The translations under genes and the position numbers were made by a program. A stretch of 64,000 nucleotides of DNA from Nostoc cf. commune SO-36 (lineage in GTDB: Bacteria > Cyanobacteriota > Cyanobacteriia > Cyanobacteriales > Nostocaceae): NCBI RefSeq assembly GCF_023734775.1, contig NZ_AP025734.1:124001-188000 (forward strand). Direction: 5' to 3'. Position 1 is the stretch's first letter. Every line of letters begins with the position of its first letter. The notes under the pieces are model-generated. The model was not told the origin of the DNA. It saw nothing but the letters and a program-made list of their open reading frames with translations, and ran no database searches. Positions 1 through 9,166 of the stretch are shown here, piece after piece.

Positions 1-1
1 A

Positions 2-307
2 TACGACTGCTATTTAAACGCAGGTTATCCCATTGCTACAGGAGTCATTGAAGGTGCTTGCCGTCACTTGATTAAAGACAGGATGGATATCACTGGCGCG
101 AGGTGGAGCCTAACAGGTGCAGAAGCTGTTTTACGTCTTCGTTCCCTCCATATTAGTGGTGATTGGTATGAATATTGGCGCTTCCATTTACGTCAAGAAT
201 ATGAGCGTAATCATCTGCCGTTGTATTTTGATGCTGTTCCTTTGATGAAGCGTGTCACTCAAGCTCGCTGCTCTATTACTCCACTATCACTCCCAATGCT
301 TGTCTAA
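2..307 (+). CDS. ISKra4-type transposase, C-terminal part (cut by window edge)
   Basis: The frame is open from the first bases of the window, so the gene begins upstream. The visible 101 residues run from [20 protein letters not shown] through [20 protein letters not shown] to a stop at 305-307. The G-IEGACRH-IKDRM-ITGARW block is typical of the C-terminal end of ISKra4-family transposases, which are common in cyanobacteria; that family assignment is from memory. Only the end of the catalytic domain is present here, so whether the element is complete cannot be judged. A TTG at 68 could be called as a start but is internal to the real frame. Confidence 0.8.
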   Translation, partial: YDCYLNAGYPIATGVIEGACRHLIKDRMDITGARWSLTGAEAVLRLRSLHISGDWYEYWRFHLRQEYERNHLPLYFDAVPLMKRVTQARCSITPLSLPMLV

Positions 308-410
308 CTTCATTCTTTCTCTTTTTAAAAGAGCCGCACCCTTTTAATATTTGAAACAGAAGGTAAATAAGCTAAAAAACCTTCGATTTGCAAAAAACTA
401 AATCTATTAT

Positions 411-430
411 AGGGTGGCATCGCCCACCCT
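411..430. repeat. Short hairpin repeat
   Basis: AGGGTGG, a 6-nt loop and CCACCCT form a 7-bp stem in an otherwise gene-free 308-459 spacer. It lies downstream of the transposase and ahead of the next gene. It has no long T-run, so it is more likely one of the short dispersed cyanobacterial hairpins than a classical terminator. Confidence 0.4.
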
Positions 431-459
431 AATTATGCAACTGAATAGCACATTAGCTT

Positions 460-591
460 ATGAACCATAAATCTGTTTTCTGGATGGTTTTGTTTATCCT
501 CATGGTGAGATTAATTATCGTATCACTCAACTTTGTAACGAGTCAGAACACACAAATTGCTCAGAGCATGATGGGCAGCATAGTAAAATAG
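460..591 (+). CDS. Small membrane protein, 43 aa, unknown function
   Basis: A short frame starts at ATG 460 and ends with TAG 589-591, seven bases before the next start. The product (MNHKSVFWMVLFILMVRLII...) is one predicted transmembrane segment (about residues 5-25) followed by a short polar tail ending SMMGSIVK. Tight spacing to the following membrane-protein gene suggests co-expression. It is too short to assign to a family. Its reality rests on the spacing and the clean hydrophobic segment. Confidence 0.4.
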   Translation: MNHKSVFWMVLFILMVRLIIVSLNFVTSQNTQIAQSMMGSIVK

Positions 592-598
592 CGGTGAG

Positions 599-1069
599 AT
601 GAGAAGGTTACTAGCTAATTGGGTAGTATGGATTCTGCCTGCACCAGAGACGAATTTGTTTTTGTTTTCTTTCCTGCTTCATTTTGTTTATGAAGTCTGG
701 CAGTCACCTTATTTTGACTTCTATAAAATGCCTTCACTAGCAGATAAGGTGAACTACATTACTCATTGCACAATAGGAGATGGGGTTATTACAGTCATCT
801 GTTTTTGGATCATTAGCTGTTGGTGCGGACGCTACTGGATTCTCAGACCAACATGGAAGCTGACTATACTCTTTACTGGCTTAGGATGGGTCTACACCTT
901 CAGTTCAGAAATTTATCGAGTGCATATCGCCAAACTTTATGGTGTTTTAGCCTTGGCTGTCCCAGGTGTTGGAATTAGCTGGTTACCCCTACTACAATGG
1001 GTAATTCTGCCGCCTTTGGTGCTATTGTTTGCTCGACGCCATACGCTGGGCTATCGAAATAGCTCATAA
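599..1069 (+). CDS. Multi-pass membrane protein, unknown function
   Basis: A 156-aa protein with about four hydrophobic segments (roughly residues 18-35, 58-76, 85-105 and 120-148) and a short basic C-terminus (FARRHTLGYRNSS). The sequence includes HFVYEVWQSPYFDFY near the N-terminus and HCTIGDGVITV in the middle. No enzyme motif was recognised. It lies next to transporter and copper genes, so a metal-resistance role is possible but is only inferred from neighbourhood. The start ATG at 599 follows the small upstream frame by 7 nt. Confidence 0.6.
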   Translation: MRRLLANWVVWILPAPETNLFLFSFLLHFVYEVWQSPYFDFYKMPSLADKVNYITHCTIGDGVITVICFWIISCWCGRYWILRPTWKLTILFTGLGWVYTFSSEIYRVHIAKLYGVLALAVPGVGISWLPLLQWVILPPLVLLFARRHTLGYRNSS

Positions 1070-1199
1070 TGTCCGTTTTTACTAAAATACATCAAAAAAT
1101 TCCAGATAAATAGCAATCAAATCAAATTGGGAAATGTAGCATGTTAACCCACGAGAAGAAACTACTTTTAATTGGTCAGGTAACAACTTTAAGCGGAAT

Positions 1200-1544
1200 A
1201 CCCACTTAGCATTACCCTTTGTAAGTAACAGTTTCGATGTGGTTGTATCTGCTAGTTCATTTCATTATTTTGATGACCTTGACGCTGCATTAGCAGAAAT
1301 TAAAAGGGTTCTGAAGGCTGATGGTAAATTAGTGATTTTAGATTGGTGCAGAGATTATTCACTATGCCAAATATGCGACATCATGCTGAAAGTTTTTGAT
1401 CCAGCTGATCCAGCATACAGGCAGTGTTACTCCCAAGCTGAATTTCATCACCTGCTTGCATCCGCAGGTTTTAATATTTGTCGTGCTACTAAGGTTCGTT
1501 TTGGGTTGATATGGGGATTGATGGTAGTAACAGCTAGTCGCTGA
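1200..1544 (+). pseudogene. SAM-dependent methyltransferase fragment (C-terminal half)
   Basis: The frame encodes LPFVSNSFDVVVSASSFHYF, then DDLDAALAEIKRVLKADGKL and a C-terminal strand ending MVVTASR. This matches motifs IV to VI of class I (Methyltransf_11 type) methyltransferases. The N-terminal SAM-binding half with the E/DxGxGxG loop is missing: the open frame upstream (about 1140-1200) carries no recognisable motif I. The called GTG at 1239 lies inside the motif. This is most likely a decayed gene rather than a functional 101-aa enzyme. Confidence 0.65.
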
Positions 1545-1712
1545 ATCACAAGTTTTACTCATTTGAGGATCGCTTGTAAGCTGTTGCGTTTTTAATTTAG
1601 GGTAATGCTAGAAAAGCTGAAACCTTGTGCCATTACTACTCGCTGTTAGATGATTGTAGAAATCATGCTGAAAACTGTTTTGAGCTAAATCAGGATTAAG
1701 CCTCTATCTACA

Positions 1713-2885
1713 ATGACAAATATCAAAAGCCTTTCTAAAACCCCTGCTTTCAAGTTCGTAATTTTACTCGGCTTTGTTAGCTTATGTGCTGATGCAACCT
1801 ACGAAGGGGCGCGTAGCATCACGGGAGCTTATCTTGGAGTTTTGGGTGCTAGTGGCACTGTGGTAGGGCTGGTAGCGGGTTTAGGGGAGTTAATTGGCTA
1901 TGGCTTTCGCCTAGTTATCGGTTATCTCAGTGACCAGACGCGAAAATACTGGGGAATCACTACATTCGGTTATTTTATCAATACAGCAGTTGTGCCGCTT
2001 TTAGCTTTAGCTGGACGCTGGGAAGTCGCAGCGGGGTTGATGATTGCTGAACGCACAGGTAAAGCAATTCGCACCCCGCCGCGAGATGTGTTGCTTTCCC
2101 ATGCTGCGAGTCAACTTGGTACGGGTTTTGGTTTTGGCTTGCACGAGGCGATGGATCAAATTGGTGCCGTGATGGGGCCACTGGCTGTAGCAGCGGTGCT
2201 TTATTTACAAGGAGGGTATCGGAGTGGCTTTGCAATTTTGATTGTGCCAGCAGTATTAGGATTAATTGTACTTTTGGTAGGACAACGGCTTTACCCAAAT
2301 CCCTGCGACTTTGAAGTACACACAGCAACACTCAAAGGGGAGCGATTACCGCGAGTCTTTTGGATTTATCTTAGTGCAGTAGCCCTAGTTGCTGCGGGGT
2401 ATGCAGATTTCCCTCTAATTGCCTACCACTTGCAGAAAGGAGCGATCGCTTCCTCTAATACAATTCCTTTACTTTATGCGGTAGCTATGGGAGTTGACGC
2501 TATAGCTGCACTAATATTTGGGCGTTTATTTGACCGTAAAGGGATTTCTATCCTCATTTTTGCGGTTTTAATATCATGCTTGTTTCCCCCGTTGGCTTTT
2601 TCAGGAAACAGTAATCTTGCACTTTTGGGAATGATTTTGTGGGGTGTAGGGATGGGGGCACAAGAATCAATTATGAAAGCTGCGATTGCAGGAATGGTGC
2701 CAATGGACAAACGTGCTAGTGCTTATGGGATTTTTAGTGCAGGCTATGGCTTATCCTGGTTTTTAGGTAGTGCCTTAATGGGAATTCTTTATGATCGCTC
2801 TGTTGGTTCCTTGGTTGTCTTTTCAGTCGTTATCCAAGTTGCAGCAATTCCCATTTTTTGGCAAGTAAGAAGGCACAATATTTGA
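1713..2885 (+). CDS. MFS transporter
   Basis: A 390-aa integral membrane protein with about 12 hydrophobic segments arranged as two six-helix halves. The first cytoplasmic loop has the MFS-like basic pattern (GYLSDQTRKYW, residues about 71-81), and a second one appears in the C-terminal half (GRLFDRKG). AERTGKAIRTPPRD and GFGFGLHEAMDQIGAVMGP are characteristic of a cyanobacterial MFS group seen near metal genes (recollection). The substrate cannot be read from sequence. The start ATG at 1713 is preceded by about 170 bp without a gene. The neighbouring copper genes are on the opposite strand. Confidence 0.85.
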   Translation: MTNIKSLSKTPAFKFVILLGFVSLCADATYEGARSITGAYLGVLGASGTVVGLVAGLGELIGYGFRLVIGYLSDQTRKYWGITTFGYFINTAVVPLLALAGRWEVAAGLMIAERTGKAIRTPPRDVLLSHAASQLGTGFGFGLHEAMDQIGAVMGPLAVAAVLYLQGGYRSGFAILIVPAVLGLIVLLVGQRLYPNPCDFEVHTATLKGERLPRVFWIYLSAVALVAAGYADFPLIAYHLQKGAIASSNTIPLLYAVAMGVDAIAALIFGRLFDRKGISILIFAVLISCLFPPLAFSGNSNLALLGMILWGVGMGAQESIMKAAIAGMVPMDKRASAYGIFSAGYGLSWFLGSALMGILYDRSVGSLVVFSVVIQVAAIPIFWQVRRHNI

Positions 2886-2927
2886 GATTGGTAAAAGTAG
2901 CCAAAGGTAAAGTTTATTGTTACCTCC

Positions 2928-3449
2928 CTACTGGACTTCCACTACACCACGAAACATATTCATGCCACAAGTAAATTGATATTGACCTGGTTTAGAAGGT
3001 GTAAATTCAATAGGAGTGATATGGTTAAGAGCCAAATCTTGAGCAATGTGAAAATCAGGTAACAACACTTTCTCCAGACAGCTACTAGGGTCGCGGCGAA
3101 AGAAATTTAGTCGTACAGGTTGACCAGATTTCACAATCACACGAGAAGGTTCATAACCGCCGTCTACATTAATTGTTAGCTCCTGTATTCCTTGACCAGA
3201 ACTAGCTTTTATAGCTTTGTTTTTACTGAAGAGAAACCACCACAGTTCCAATCCAATTAACCCCAAACCGCCCAAAGTAACGCCGACTTTTAATGCTAAG
3301 GGTTGCTCAATGCGGCGAAATTGACTGGTTTGTTCTGATGAATGCGCTGGCATTTCGGCTGGTATTTGTGCTGTTGCTACGCTTGATGCTGTACCAAATA
3401 GAAGTCCTAGCCCAGCAACACTCCCCAAAATCTTACTTTTGTTAAACAT
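2928..3449 (-). CDS. Membrane-anchored cupredoxin-domain protein
   Basis: A 173-aa protein with an N-terminal signal/hydrophobic region (about 9-28), a second membrane segment (about 50-70, VGVTLGGLGLIGLELWWFLF) and a C-terminal cupredoxin-like domain (about 85-173). The domain carries PSRVIVKSGQPVRLNFFRRD and ends QFTCGMNMFRGVVEVQ, with a Cys and Met residues in the place of type-1 copper ligands. This kind of protein is commonly found beside copper ATPases. It starts 22 bp after the end of the copA reading frame on the same strand, so it was presumably the last gene of a copper operon. Confidence 0.8.
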   Translation of the reverse strand: MFNKSKILGSVAGLGLLFGTASSVATAQIPAEMPAHSSEQTSQFRRIEQPLALKVGVTLGGLGLIGLELWWFLFSKNKAIKASSGQGIQELTINVDGGYEPSRVIVKSGQPVRLNFFRRDPSSCLEKVLLPDFHIAQDLALNHITPIEFTPSKPGQYQFTCGMNMFRGVVEVQ

Positions 3450-5130
3450 TTGTTAAAATCCTCCACAATTATTAGATACTTTTGGGGTGAAAGTTACGCA
3501 AGCGTAAGGCATTCGTAACAACAGAAACAGAACTAAAAGCCATCGCCCCACCTGCAATAATTGGGTTGAGTAACCAGCCAAAGATAGGAAACAAAACTCC
3601 AGCAGCAATGGGAATCCCAGCAACATTGTAAATAAAGGCAAAGAAGAGATTTTGGCGGATATTTCTCATGGTGGCACGGCTCAATTCAATTGCGGTAATA
3701 ATACCTTGCAAGTCTCCAGAGATGAGAGTAATATCGCTGGCAGCGATCGCTACATCCGTTCCAGTTCCAATTGCAATCCCCACGTTTGCCTGAGCCAGTG
3801 CTGGAGCATCATTGATCCCATCACCGACCATTGCGACAATTTTCCCCTCTCCTTGCAGTGCTTGTATTTGAGAGGCTTTCTGGTCGGGTCGAACTTCTGC
3901 AAATACTCGTCTAATACCAACTTCACTGGCGATCGCTTCTGCCGTTTTGCGATTATCCCCTGTTAGCATAACTACCTCTAAACCTAACTTTTGCAGCGTT
4001 CTCACAACTTCCACTGAAGAGGGTTTGAGCGCATCAGCAATTCCCATTAAGCCTTGAATTTTCCCATCCACAGCAATCAAAATAGCTGTTTTACCAGCAG
4101 CTTCCAGAGAGGCTTTGCGCTCTGGAAGGGTGCGGATGTTGATATCTAATTCTTCCATCCAACGTTGAGTACCAATTTGTACCAAGTGGTCTGAGACAAT
4201 TCCTTGGACACCACTCCCGGCGATCGCTTCAAATTTCTTAGCCTCTGTCAGTTCCACTTGCTGAGATTGGGCATATCTGACCACCGCTTCGGCTAATGGG
4301 TGTTCTGAATTTCGTTCTACAGACGCTGCCAATTGCAAAAGTTTTAACTCGTTACTATTAGCTGTGCCGTTGACAGTAACAAAGTCAGTAACAGTGGGTT
4401 TTCCCTGTGTTAAAGTTCCAGTTTTATCCAGTACAATGGTCTGGATTTTATGAGCGAGTTCTAGACTTTCAGCACCTTTAATTAAGATACCATTTTCTGC
4501 GCCCTTGCCCGTGCCCACCATCACAGAAGTAGGAGTAGCTAAACCCAAGGCACAGGGACAAGCGATAATCAGCACTCCGACTGTGGTGATTAAAGCTAAT
4601 GTCAAGTTACCCATGACGTTAAACCAAATAACGAAGGCAGCGATCGCAATAGCTATCACTACTGGCACAAACCATCCCGTTACTTGATCTGCTAAACGTT
4701 GAATTGGTGCTTTGGAGCCTTGAGCTTGTTGCACCATTTTGACGATTTGAGACAAAAAAGTATCTTTTCCGACGCGAGTTGCCCGGAATTTAAAGCTGCC
4801 TGTTTTGTTAATTGTGGCTCCAATTACTTCATCCCCCGGTTGCTTTTTGACTGGCAAACTCTCACCAGTCACCATCGCTTCATCAACGTTGGAAGCACCC
4901 TCTACTACTTCTCCATCAACAGGAATTTTTTCACCCGGACGCACCAAAATTACATCACCAATCTGAACTTCCTGGATAGGAACATCAATTTCTTGCCCAT
5001 TTCTGATTACTCTGGCATTTCTAGCTTGCAAACCGATGAGTTTGCGGATAGCTTCAGAAGTTTGTCCCTTAGCGCGGTTCTCAAATAGCCTTCCTAGCAG
5101 AATTAAGGTGGTAATGACTGCTGCTGCTTC

Positions 5131-5499
5131 TTGACATCTCCCCCGGCTAGAAGCGCGGGGGATTCTAAACTGATGTTGCTACGGGGTCTAAAAGACCCGC
5201 TCCGCAACGTTTACGATATGATTTATTTAATCTCGTAAACAAATCAATTCGCTGTGGCACTGTCAAGAATGCCCTACCCACCTCGGCTAGGTTTAATCCT
5301 AGCTGTGTGGCTACTTTTCTCATGATATTGGCGCTACCATTGCAATCGGCATTAATAACGAAGCCATCACGACTTTTATATAACCCTCGCTCTATTCTTT
5401 TCCCTGATGGGTTCCACCCTTGTGGCTTTTCGCCATGCTTGGGTAGGGAGTCGCCATCAAGAAATGATGCTTTTGACGTATACGCTTCTTCGGTAATTG
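5131..5499 (-). mobile_element. tnpB: IS200/IS605-type remnant: TnpB C-terminus plus right end
   Basis: On the minus strand the insert encodes ITEEAYTSKASFLDGDSLP, then GWNPSGKRIERGLYKSRDG, NADCNGSANIMRKVATQLGL and a C-terminus ending LLDPVATSV. This is the last third of a TnpB/OrfB protein, with the catalytic Glu (TEEAYTSK) and the final Asp (NADCNGSANI) visible. The element's hairpin right end (CCCCCGCGCTTCTAGCCGGG, near 5141-5160) follows. No TnpA gene, no TnpB N-terminus and no left end are present. The remnant sits exactly inside copA. Confidence 0.8.
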
Positions 5500-5808
5500 A
5501 TAGTAAACATCAGGCATCAGTCCAGCATCTGTAAAAAATCCTGGGAAAACAGTAGCGAACAGTGAATAAAAATACGCTGCACCAGTACCCATAGCAACCA
5601 ATGTATCCATCGTTGCTGTATGACGTTTAAAGGCTTTCCAGGCATTTTTGAAGAAGTCTGCACCGCACCACAACAAGACAGGGGTTGCCAGTACCAACTG
5701 TACCCAAGACTTGTCTAGCCACAATGTCCGAATCCAAGGCAGGTTTAGCCCTGTCATTGCAGAAATTGACCCTAGTACAAGCAAAGTGCTGAGGATTGCT
5801 CCGACAAT

Positions 5809-6951
5809 AGACATCTCCAAAATAGTAACATTCTGTGGTAAAAGAACATCAAAGAGCTTTTTTAACACAGAATATGAGCAACATACTGAACCATATTGAA
5901 GAGAATCCAAAAGAAACACAGCGTTTAATTGGTCTGGAGTATGAACAGTTACAACAGTTAATCGAAAATGCCGAGCGATTAAATCATGAAAAACAAGCAA
6001 TACTCGAATCAAAAAAAGTTAGAATTATTGCTGGCGGTGGAGGTAGAAAACCAAAACTATCTGTGAAAGAACAAATAATCTTAACTTTGGTGTATCTCAG
6101 ACACATGACGACATTTCAACTTCTTGGTATCCAATTCGGAGTGAGTGAATCAACAGCAAATGACATATTTAATTATTGGTTGCCAATACTCAGGGAATTG
6201 CTACCATCCAGTTTAATTGAACAAGTAAAAAAAAACGAATCTGACTTGATGATAGTTAAAGAAATACTCACAGAATATGAATTAATTGTAGACAGCTATG
6301 AACAAGTCAGGGAAAGACCCGGAGATAAAGAAGAACAAGAAAAATATTTTTCAGGTAAGAAAAGTAATCATACATTTAAAAGCCAAATGATTATCATGCC
6401 AGATGGTAGAGATATCGTTGATGTTGTGGCAGGGGAACCAGGACCAAAAAGCGATATAACAATGTTTAGAGAAAATCGTGATAACTTTGACCCAAAACAA
6501 AATTTCAAGGGAGATTTAGGTTATTTAGGAGAAGACTTAATTGATATTCCAATTAAGAAACCAAGAAATAAGGAATTAACAACTGGGCAGAAAAAATTAA
6601 ATAAGGAGTTTTCATCCAAACGAATATTTGTTGAACATCGAATCCGTTCGGTAAAAATCTTTCGAGTTGTTCAAGACAGATTTAGGTTAAATCCAAAAAA
6701 GTATGAACAAGTAATTTTGACAATTTGTGGACTAGTCAGATTACGAATTGGAGCGCTAATCTTACCAACAAGAATAGACCCTTTAGCATCAGGTTGAAAT
6801 CAACGCATATAGCTACATATTTTTACCTTGTTATTATCAATAAATATCTCAAATCCTTATTTTCTCGTATTGACTAGCTAGTTAGCGATGCTTGCACTTG
6901 CATCTTATGAAGCTAGTCACAGCAAAGCTTTGATAGTTTTCGGAGATGTCT
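5809..6951 (+). mobile_element. IS5-family (ISL2 group) insertion sequence, complete
   Basis: A 1143-bp element with terminal inverted repeats AGACATCTCC (5809-5818) and GGAGATGTCT (6942-6951). It is flanked by a 3-bp AAT duplication (5806-5808 and 6952-6954). The 3-bp ANT-type duplication agrees with the ISL2 group of the IS5 family. It interrupts copA cleanly, so the insertion looks recent. A fragment of a related element's left end occurs at about 47442-47582. Confidence 0.88.
5874..6797 (+). CDS. ISL2-group transposase
   Basis: A 307-aa DDE transposase starting MSNILNHIEENPKETQRLIG. An N-terminal helix-turn-helix region (SVKEQIILTLVYLRHMTTFQ, with FGVSESTANDIFNYWLP after it) precedes the catalytic core. 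The first Asp lies in LIVDSYEQ, the second in FKGDLGYLG, and the Glu in FVEHRIRSVKIFR. The ATG at 5874 is chosen because the homologous start is conserved in the remnant at 47518; the longer frame from 5835 would run through the inverted repeat region. The gene is intact and lies within the complete element. Confidence 0.85.
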   Translation: MSNILNHIEENPKETQRLIGLEYEQLQQLIENAERLNHEKQAILESKKVRIIAGGGGRKPKLSVKEQIILTLVYLRHMTTFQLLGIQFGVSESTANDIFNYWLPILRELLPSSLIEQVKKNESDLMIVKEILTEYELIVDSYEQVRERPGDKEEQEKYFSGKKSNHTFKSQMIIMPDGRDIVDVVAGEPGPKSDITMFRENRDNFDPKQNFKGDLGYLGEDLIDIPIKKPRNKELTTGQKKLNKEFSSKRIFVEHRIRSVKIFRVVQDRFRLNPKKYEQVILTICGLVRLRIGALILPTRIDPLASG

Positions 6952-7416
6952 AATTAACTTGCGGGTAAGTCTGCGTGATTCTGCTTCACGGACGGTTTTT
7001 TCCGTATCATCTTCTCCAGTGATCATTTCTTGATCCTGGAGTGAGTAAGATGAATAGCCGGCAGCATCTATGGCGGCTTGGATTGTTTCCAGATTGGTAC
7101 GCTTGGGATCGTATTGGATAGTAGCCTGCTCCACACCAAAGTTAACGTTACAGTCACTCACCCCAGAAACAGAGCGAATTGCTTCTTCAATGTTGTTAGC
7201 ACAGGAGGCACAACTCATGCCTCGAAGTTTAAGACTCAGAGTATCCATAGTTATATATGCTCCTCAGTCGCTGCTTTGACTGAGTTCTAAGAATGGTATT
7301 TTGGTGTAATTAGTAGCCGAGTGCCGTTATACTTAGCTTTGCCTGTGTCTTTTTCAGACGACTTTACTAAGCGTTGCCTTGCTCTGAACGCTTACTCTAT
7401 TTTTTGTTAATGGCTT

Positions 7417-7611
7417 TTAAGTCACAGAATAGCCAGCAGTAGTAATTGCTTCTTTAATAACTGTTTCGGAAGCATTTGTGTCTACAAGGACGACTTTTGT
7501 TTTTGGATCTGCTTGAACCGTTGCAGTAGGATCAACTGCCTTTACTGCTTTAGTAATGGTATCTCCACAAGCAGAGCAAGCCATATTAGGAACTTTTAGT
7601 TGCAGTGTCAT
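7417..7611 (-). CDS. Heavy-metal-associated domain protein, CopZ-like copper chaperone
   Basis: A 64-aa single HMA-domain protein: MTLQLKVPNMACSACGDTIT with the MxCxxC metal-binding motif (residues 10-15) and the beta-alpha-beta pattern ending AITTAGYSVT. Such proteins deliver Cu(I) to the CopA ATPase in the cytoplasm. The gene lies 168 bp upstream of the copA start on the same strand, consistent with a copZ-copA-cupredoxin unit. It is intact although its presumed partner pump is broken. Confidence 0.88.
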   Translation of the reverse strand: MTLQLKVPNMACSACGDTITKAVKAVDPTATVQADPKTKVVLVDTNASETVIKEAITTAGYSVT

Positions 7612-8238
7612 AACGTTAAAAACCTTGAACTTGGATAGTAAAAAGATGGAGTTAATAAAATCAGGAGTTGAAGACTCAATGGTTTACAGCTTTAGCTAGT
7701 AGGATAACCGAGTTAGCGTAGGCGTAGCCCGTCGTAGACATCGCTTCATCAGACAGATATCATCCCTGCTCATATGAGCCATTCCATTGCTTGGCGTAAC
7801 TGGAAGTATACGAACTGCAACAGCTTTAGATGTCTGAAATGTCTTACTTCATAAATTTATCTTAGACTCTCCAGCCAGCTAGAGAGTCAAGAGATTTTGC
7901 CAAATTCTTTTGCAGCGATCGCTGTCATGTTTTTCGCACTCAGTGCTAAAGCAAGGTTGGGCGCAGATACTACATGCACGCATCAGCACAGCGATAGCCG
8001 TTCGCGCAGCGTGTCCGATAGGACAAGGCTTAAGCTTCGCTTATCGCACTCACCCAGGTATTCAAAACAAGTTTGAATACATGTTTCCAGGGTAGATTCG
8101 TGAGTTGCAGTTATAATTTTCTCCCTAGCTAAATAAATGAATCGGTTATCCTTGTAACAATCCACGCTAGGTGATTGTCTCCATAATAGCATCTACCTAA
8201 TGATACAATGCTAATTTATTCCTAATGAGATGCCTAAA
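7612..8238. other. Gene-free stretch with dispersed short repeats
   Basis: No supported gene was found in this 627-bp stretch. Around 7701-7748 is a copy of a cyanobacterial dispersed repeat (GCGTAGGCGTAGCCCGTCG, followed by TAGACATCGC). At 7991-8047 another repeat is bounded by GCGATA and TATCGC. Short frames at 7910-8095 and 7983-8192 run through these repeats and show no protein-like pattern. Confidence 0.5.
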
Positions 8239-8255
8239 TTTCATGCTGATTTCAT
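8239..8255 (+). promoter_or_regulatory. TTTCAT-N5-TTTCAT direct repeat, copy 1
   Basis: TTTCAT GCTGA TTTCAT, an 11-bp phased direct repeat upstream of the first DUF2808 gene. It is followed 7 nt later by TGCTAA, a variant of the TGTCAA seen after the other copies. This is likely a site for the OmpR-type regulator encoded nearby (inference). Confidence 0.6.
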
Positions 8256-8294
8256 TTAGGTATGCTAAAAACTTTAGCTAATAAGCTATGACAA

Positions 8295-8311
8295 TTTCAT
8301 CTTAATTTCAT
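8295..8311 (+). promoter_or_regulatory. TTTCAT-N5-TTTCAT direct repeat, copy 2
   Basis: TTTCAT CTTAA TTTCAT lies 91 bp before the ATG of the first DUF2808 gene. TGTCAA follows 7 nt later. The second half-site is placed where a -35 element would be, with an AT-rich hexamer about 20 bp downstream. Confidence 0.65.
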
Positions 8312-8401
8312 AGTCACCTGTCAAGCTGGTTTTGTAAAGGTTCATTCGCTAAGAATAAATCTGCAATCTAGTTGACATAGTTTGTTAATTTAACAGTCGA
8401 G

Positions 8402-8881
8402 ATGAAGAGAACACTGGTTTATGTTGCTATATGTAGTCTAGCTACCGCAGCTCTGATTTATAGTGGCTATGCAAATGCGAAAACGGACAATAATCCGGTT
8501 GCTAATATTGAGAATATTTTGCAATCTCCTCCTGCTGGTTGGCAACTTGTTAAACAGACATTCCGGTTACACATTCCTAAAAATGGCAACGCTCTTTCCA
8601 AGCTAATTATTGACGTTCCATCCACAGTAGCCGTAAGTAATGATATTGATATCTTGGATGATCAAGGTCAAAAAATAAAAATTAATATCTCTGTAAATAG
8701 TAGAAGAGTCATTATAGATTTCCCTGAACCAGTTACTTCTAGCACTAATAGTTTACAAATAAATCTTAACAAAGTACTACAATCAATTCTTCGTTCTACT
8801 TCTACCTACCATCTTTCGGCTAAAGTCGTTGGTAGTGACGTAGAGATTCCTGTAGGTGAAGCTCAAGTTCCTTCATTTTAA
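8402..8881 (+). CDS. Secreted DUF2808-type protein, paralog 1
   Basis: A 159-aa protein with an N-terminal signal peptide (MKRTLVYVAICSLATAALIY, cleavage probably after YANA) and a beta-rich domain. Key features are TFRLHIPKNGNALSKLIIDV and ISVNSRRVIIDFPEPVTSST, with a C-terminal EIPVGEAQ. The pattern matches the cyanobacterial DUF2808 family, whose function is unknown to me. It is the first of three tandem paralogs on the same strand. Two TTTCAT-type direct repeats lie just upstream, suggesting control by the regulator at 10929. Confidence 0.75.
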   Translation: MKRTLVYVAICSLATAALIYSGYANAKTDNNPVANIENILQSPPAGWQLVKQTFRLHIPKNGNALSKLIIDVPSTVAVSNDIDILDDQGQKIKINISVNSRRVIIDFPEPVTSSTNSLQINLNKVLQSILRSTSTYHLSAKVVGSDVEIPVGEAQVPSF

Positions 8882-8914
8882 TTTATTTGTAAATTTTAAT
8901 AATAACTGCTGAAA

Positions 8915-8931
8915 TTTCATCTTGATTTCAT
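8915..8931 (+). promoter_or_regulatory. TTTCAT-N5-TTTCAT direct repeat, copy 3
   Basis: TTTCAT CTTGA TTTCAT sits in the spacer between DUF2808 paralogs 1 and 2, followed after 7 nt by TGCCAT and then TAGATA at 8950, a possible -10. It is about 235 bp from the paralog 2 start, so a long leader is implied. Confidence 0.6.
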
Positions 8932-9166
8932 TATGACTTGCCATGCTAGTAGATAGAGGAAGTGTACCTCCTCAGCAAAAACATCACAGACAATTTGAAT
9001 CTGATAAGAGCAAGCTAACTGGCTACTTCTGCTGACTAACGGCTGTATCAAGGGAGTAGTTAAATATGGCTTTGCCAAGTTTTGATGTATCTATTAAGAG
9101 CAGATTCACTCACAAAGCATGAACCTGAAATTTAGCTCACGCATCTAGTTTTTTTTGGAAGTAAAT

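Larger units (their letters stand above)
3472..7248 (-). pseudogene. copA: Copper-translocating P1B-type ATPase, split by two insertions
   Basis: Three pieces join into one CopA-like protein. Piece one (7248-6952) starts MDTLSLKLRGMSCASC, a heavy-metal-associated domain with a CxxC site. Piece two (5808-5500) holds the first membrane helices and ends PDVYY. Piece three (5130-3472) starts with [21 protein letters not shown] and contains the CPC metal site ([13 protein letters not shown]), the phosphorylation motif [20 protein letters not shown] and [12 protein letters not shown]. Removing the ISL2 element plus one copy of its AAT duplication restores RKLI-VGAIL in frame. Removing the TnpB remnant restores DVYY-EAAAV. 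The gene cannot make a whole pump as it stands. Confidence 0.9.

Noticed and set aside
5307..5534. Plus-strand frame over the TnpB remnant
   Set aside because: It is antisense to the clear TnpB C-terminal coding sequence.
7910..8192. Short frames on both strands as genes
   Set aside because: They run through dispersed repeats, have no start signals and no protein-like pattern.
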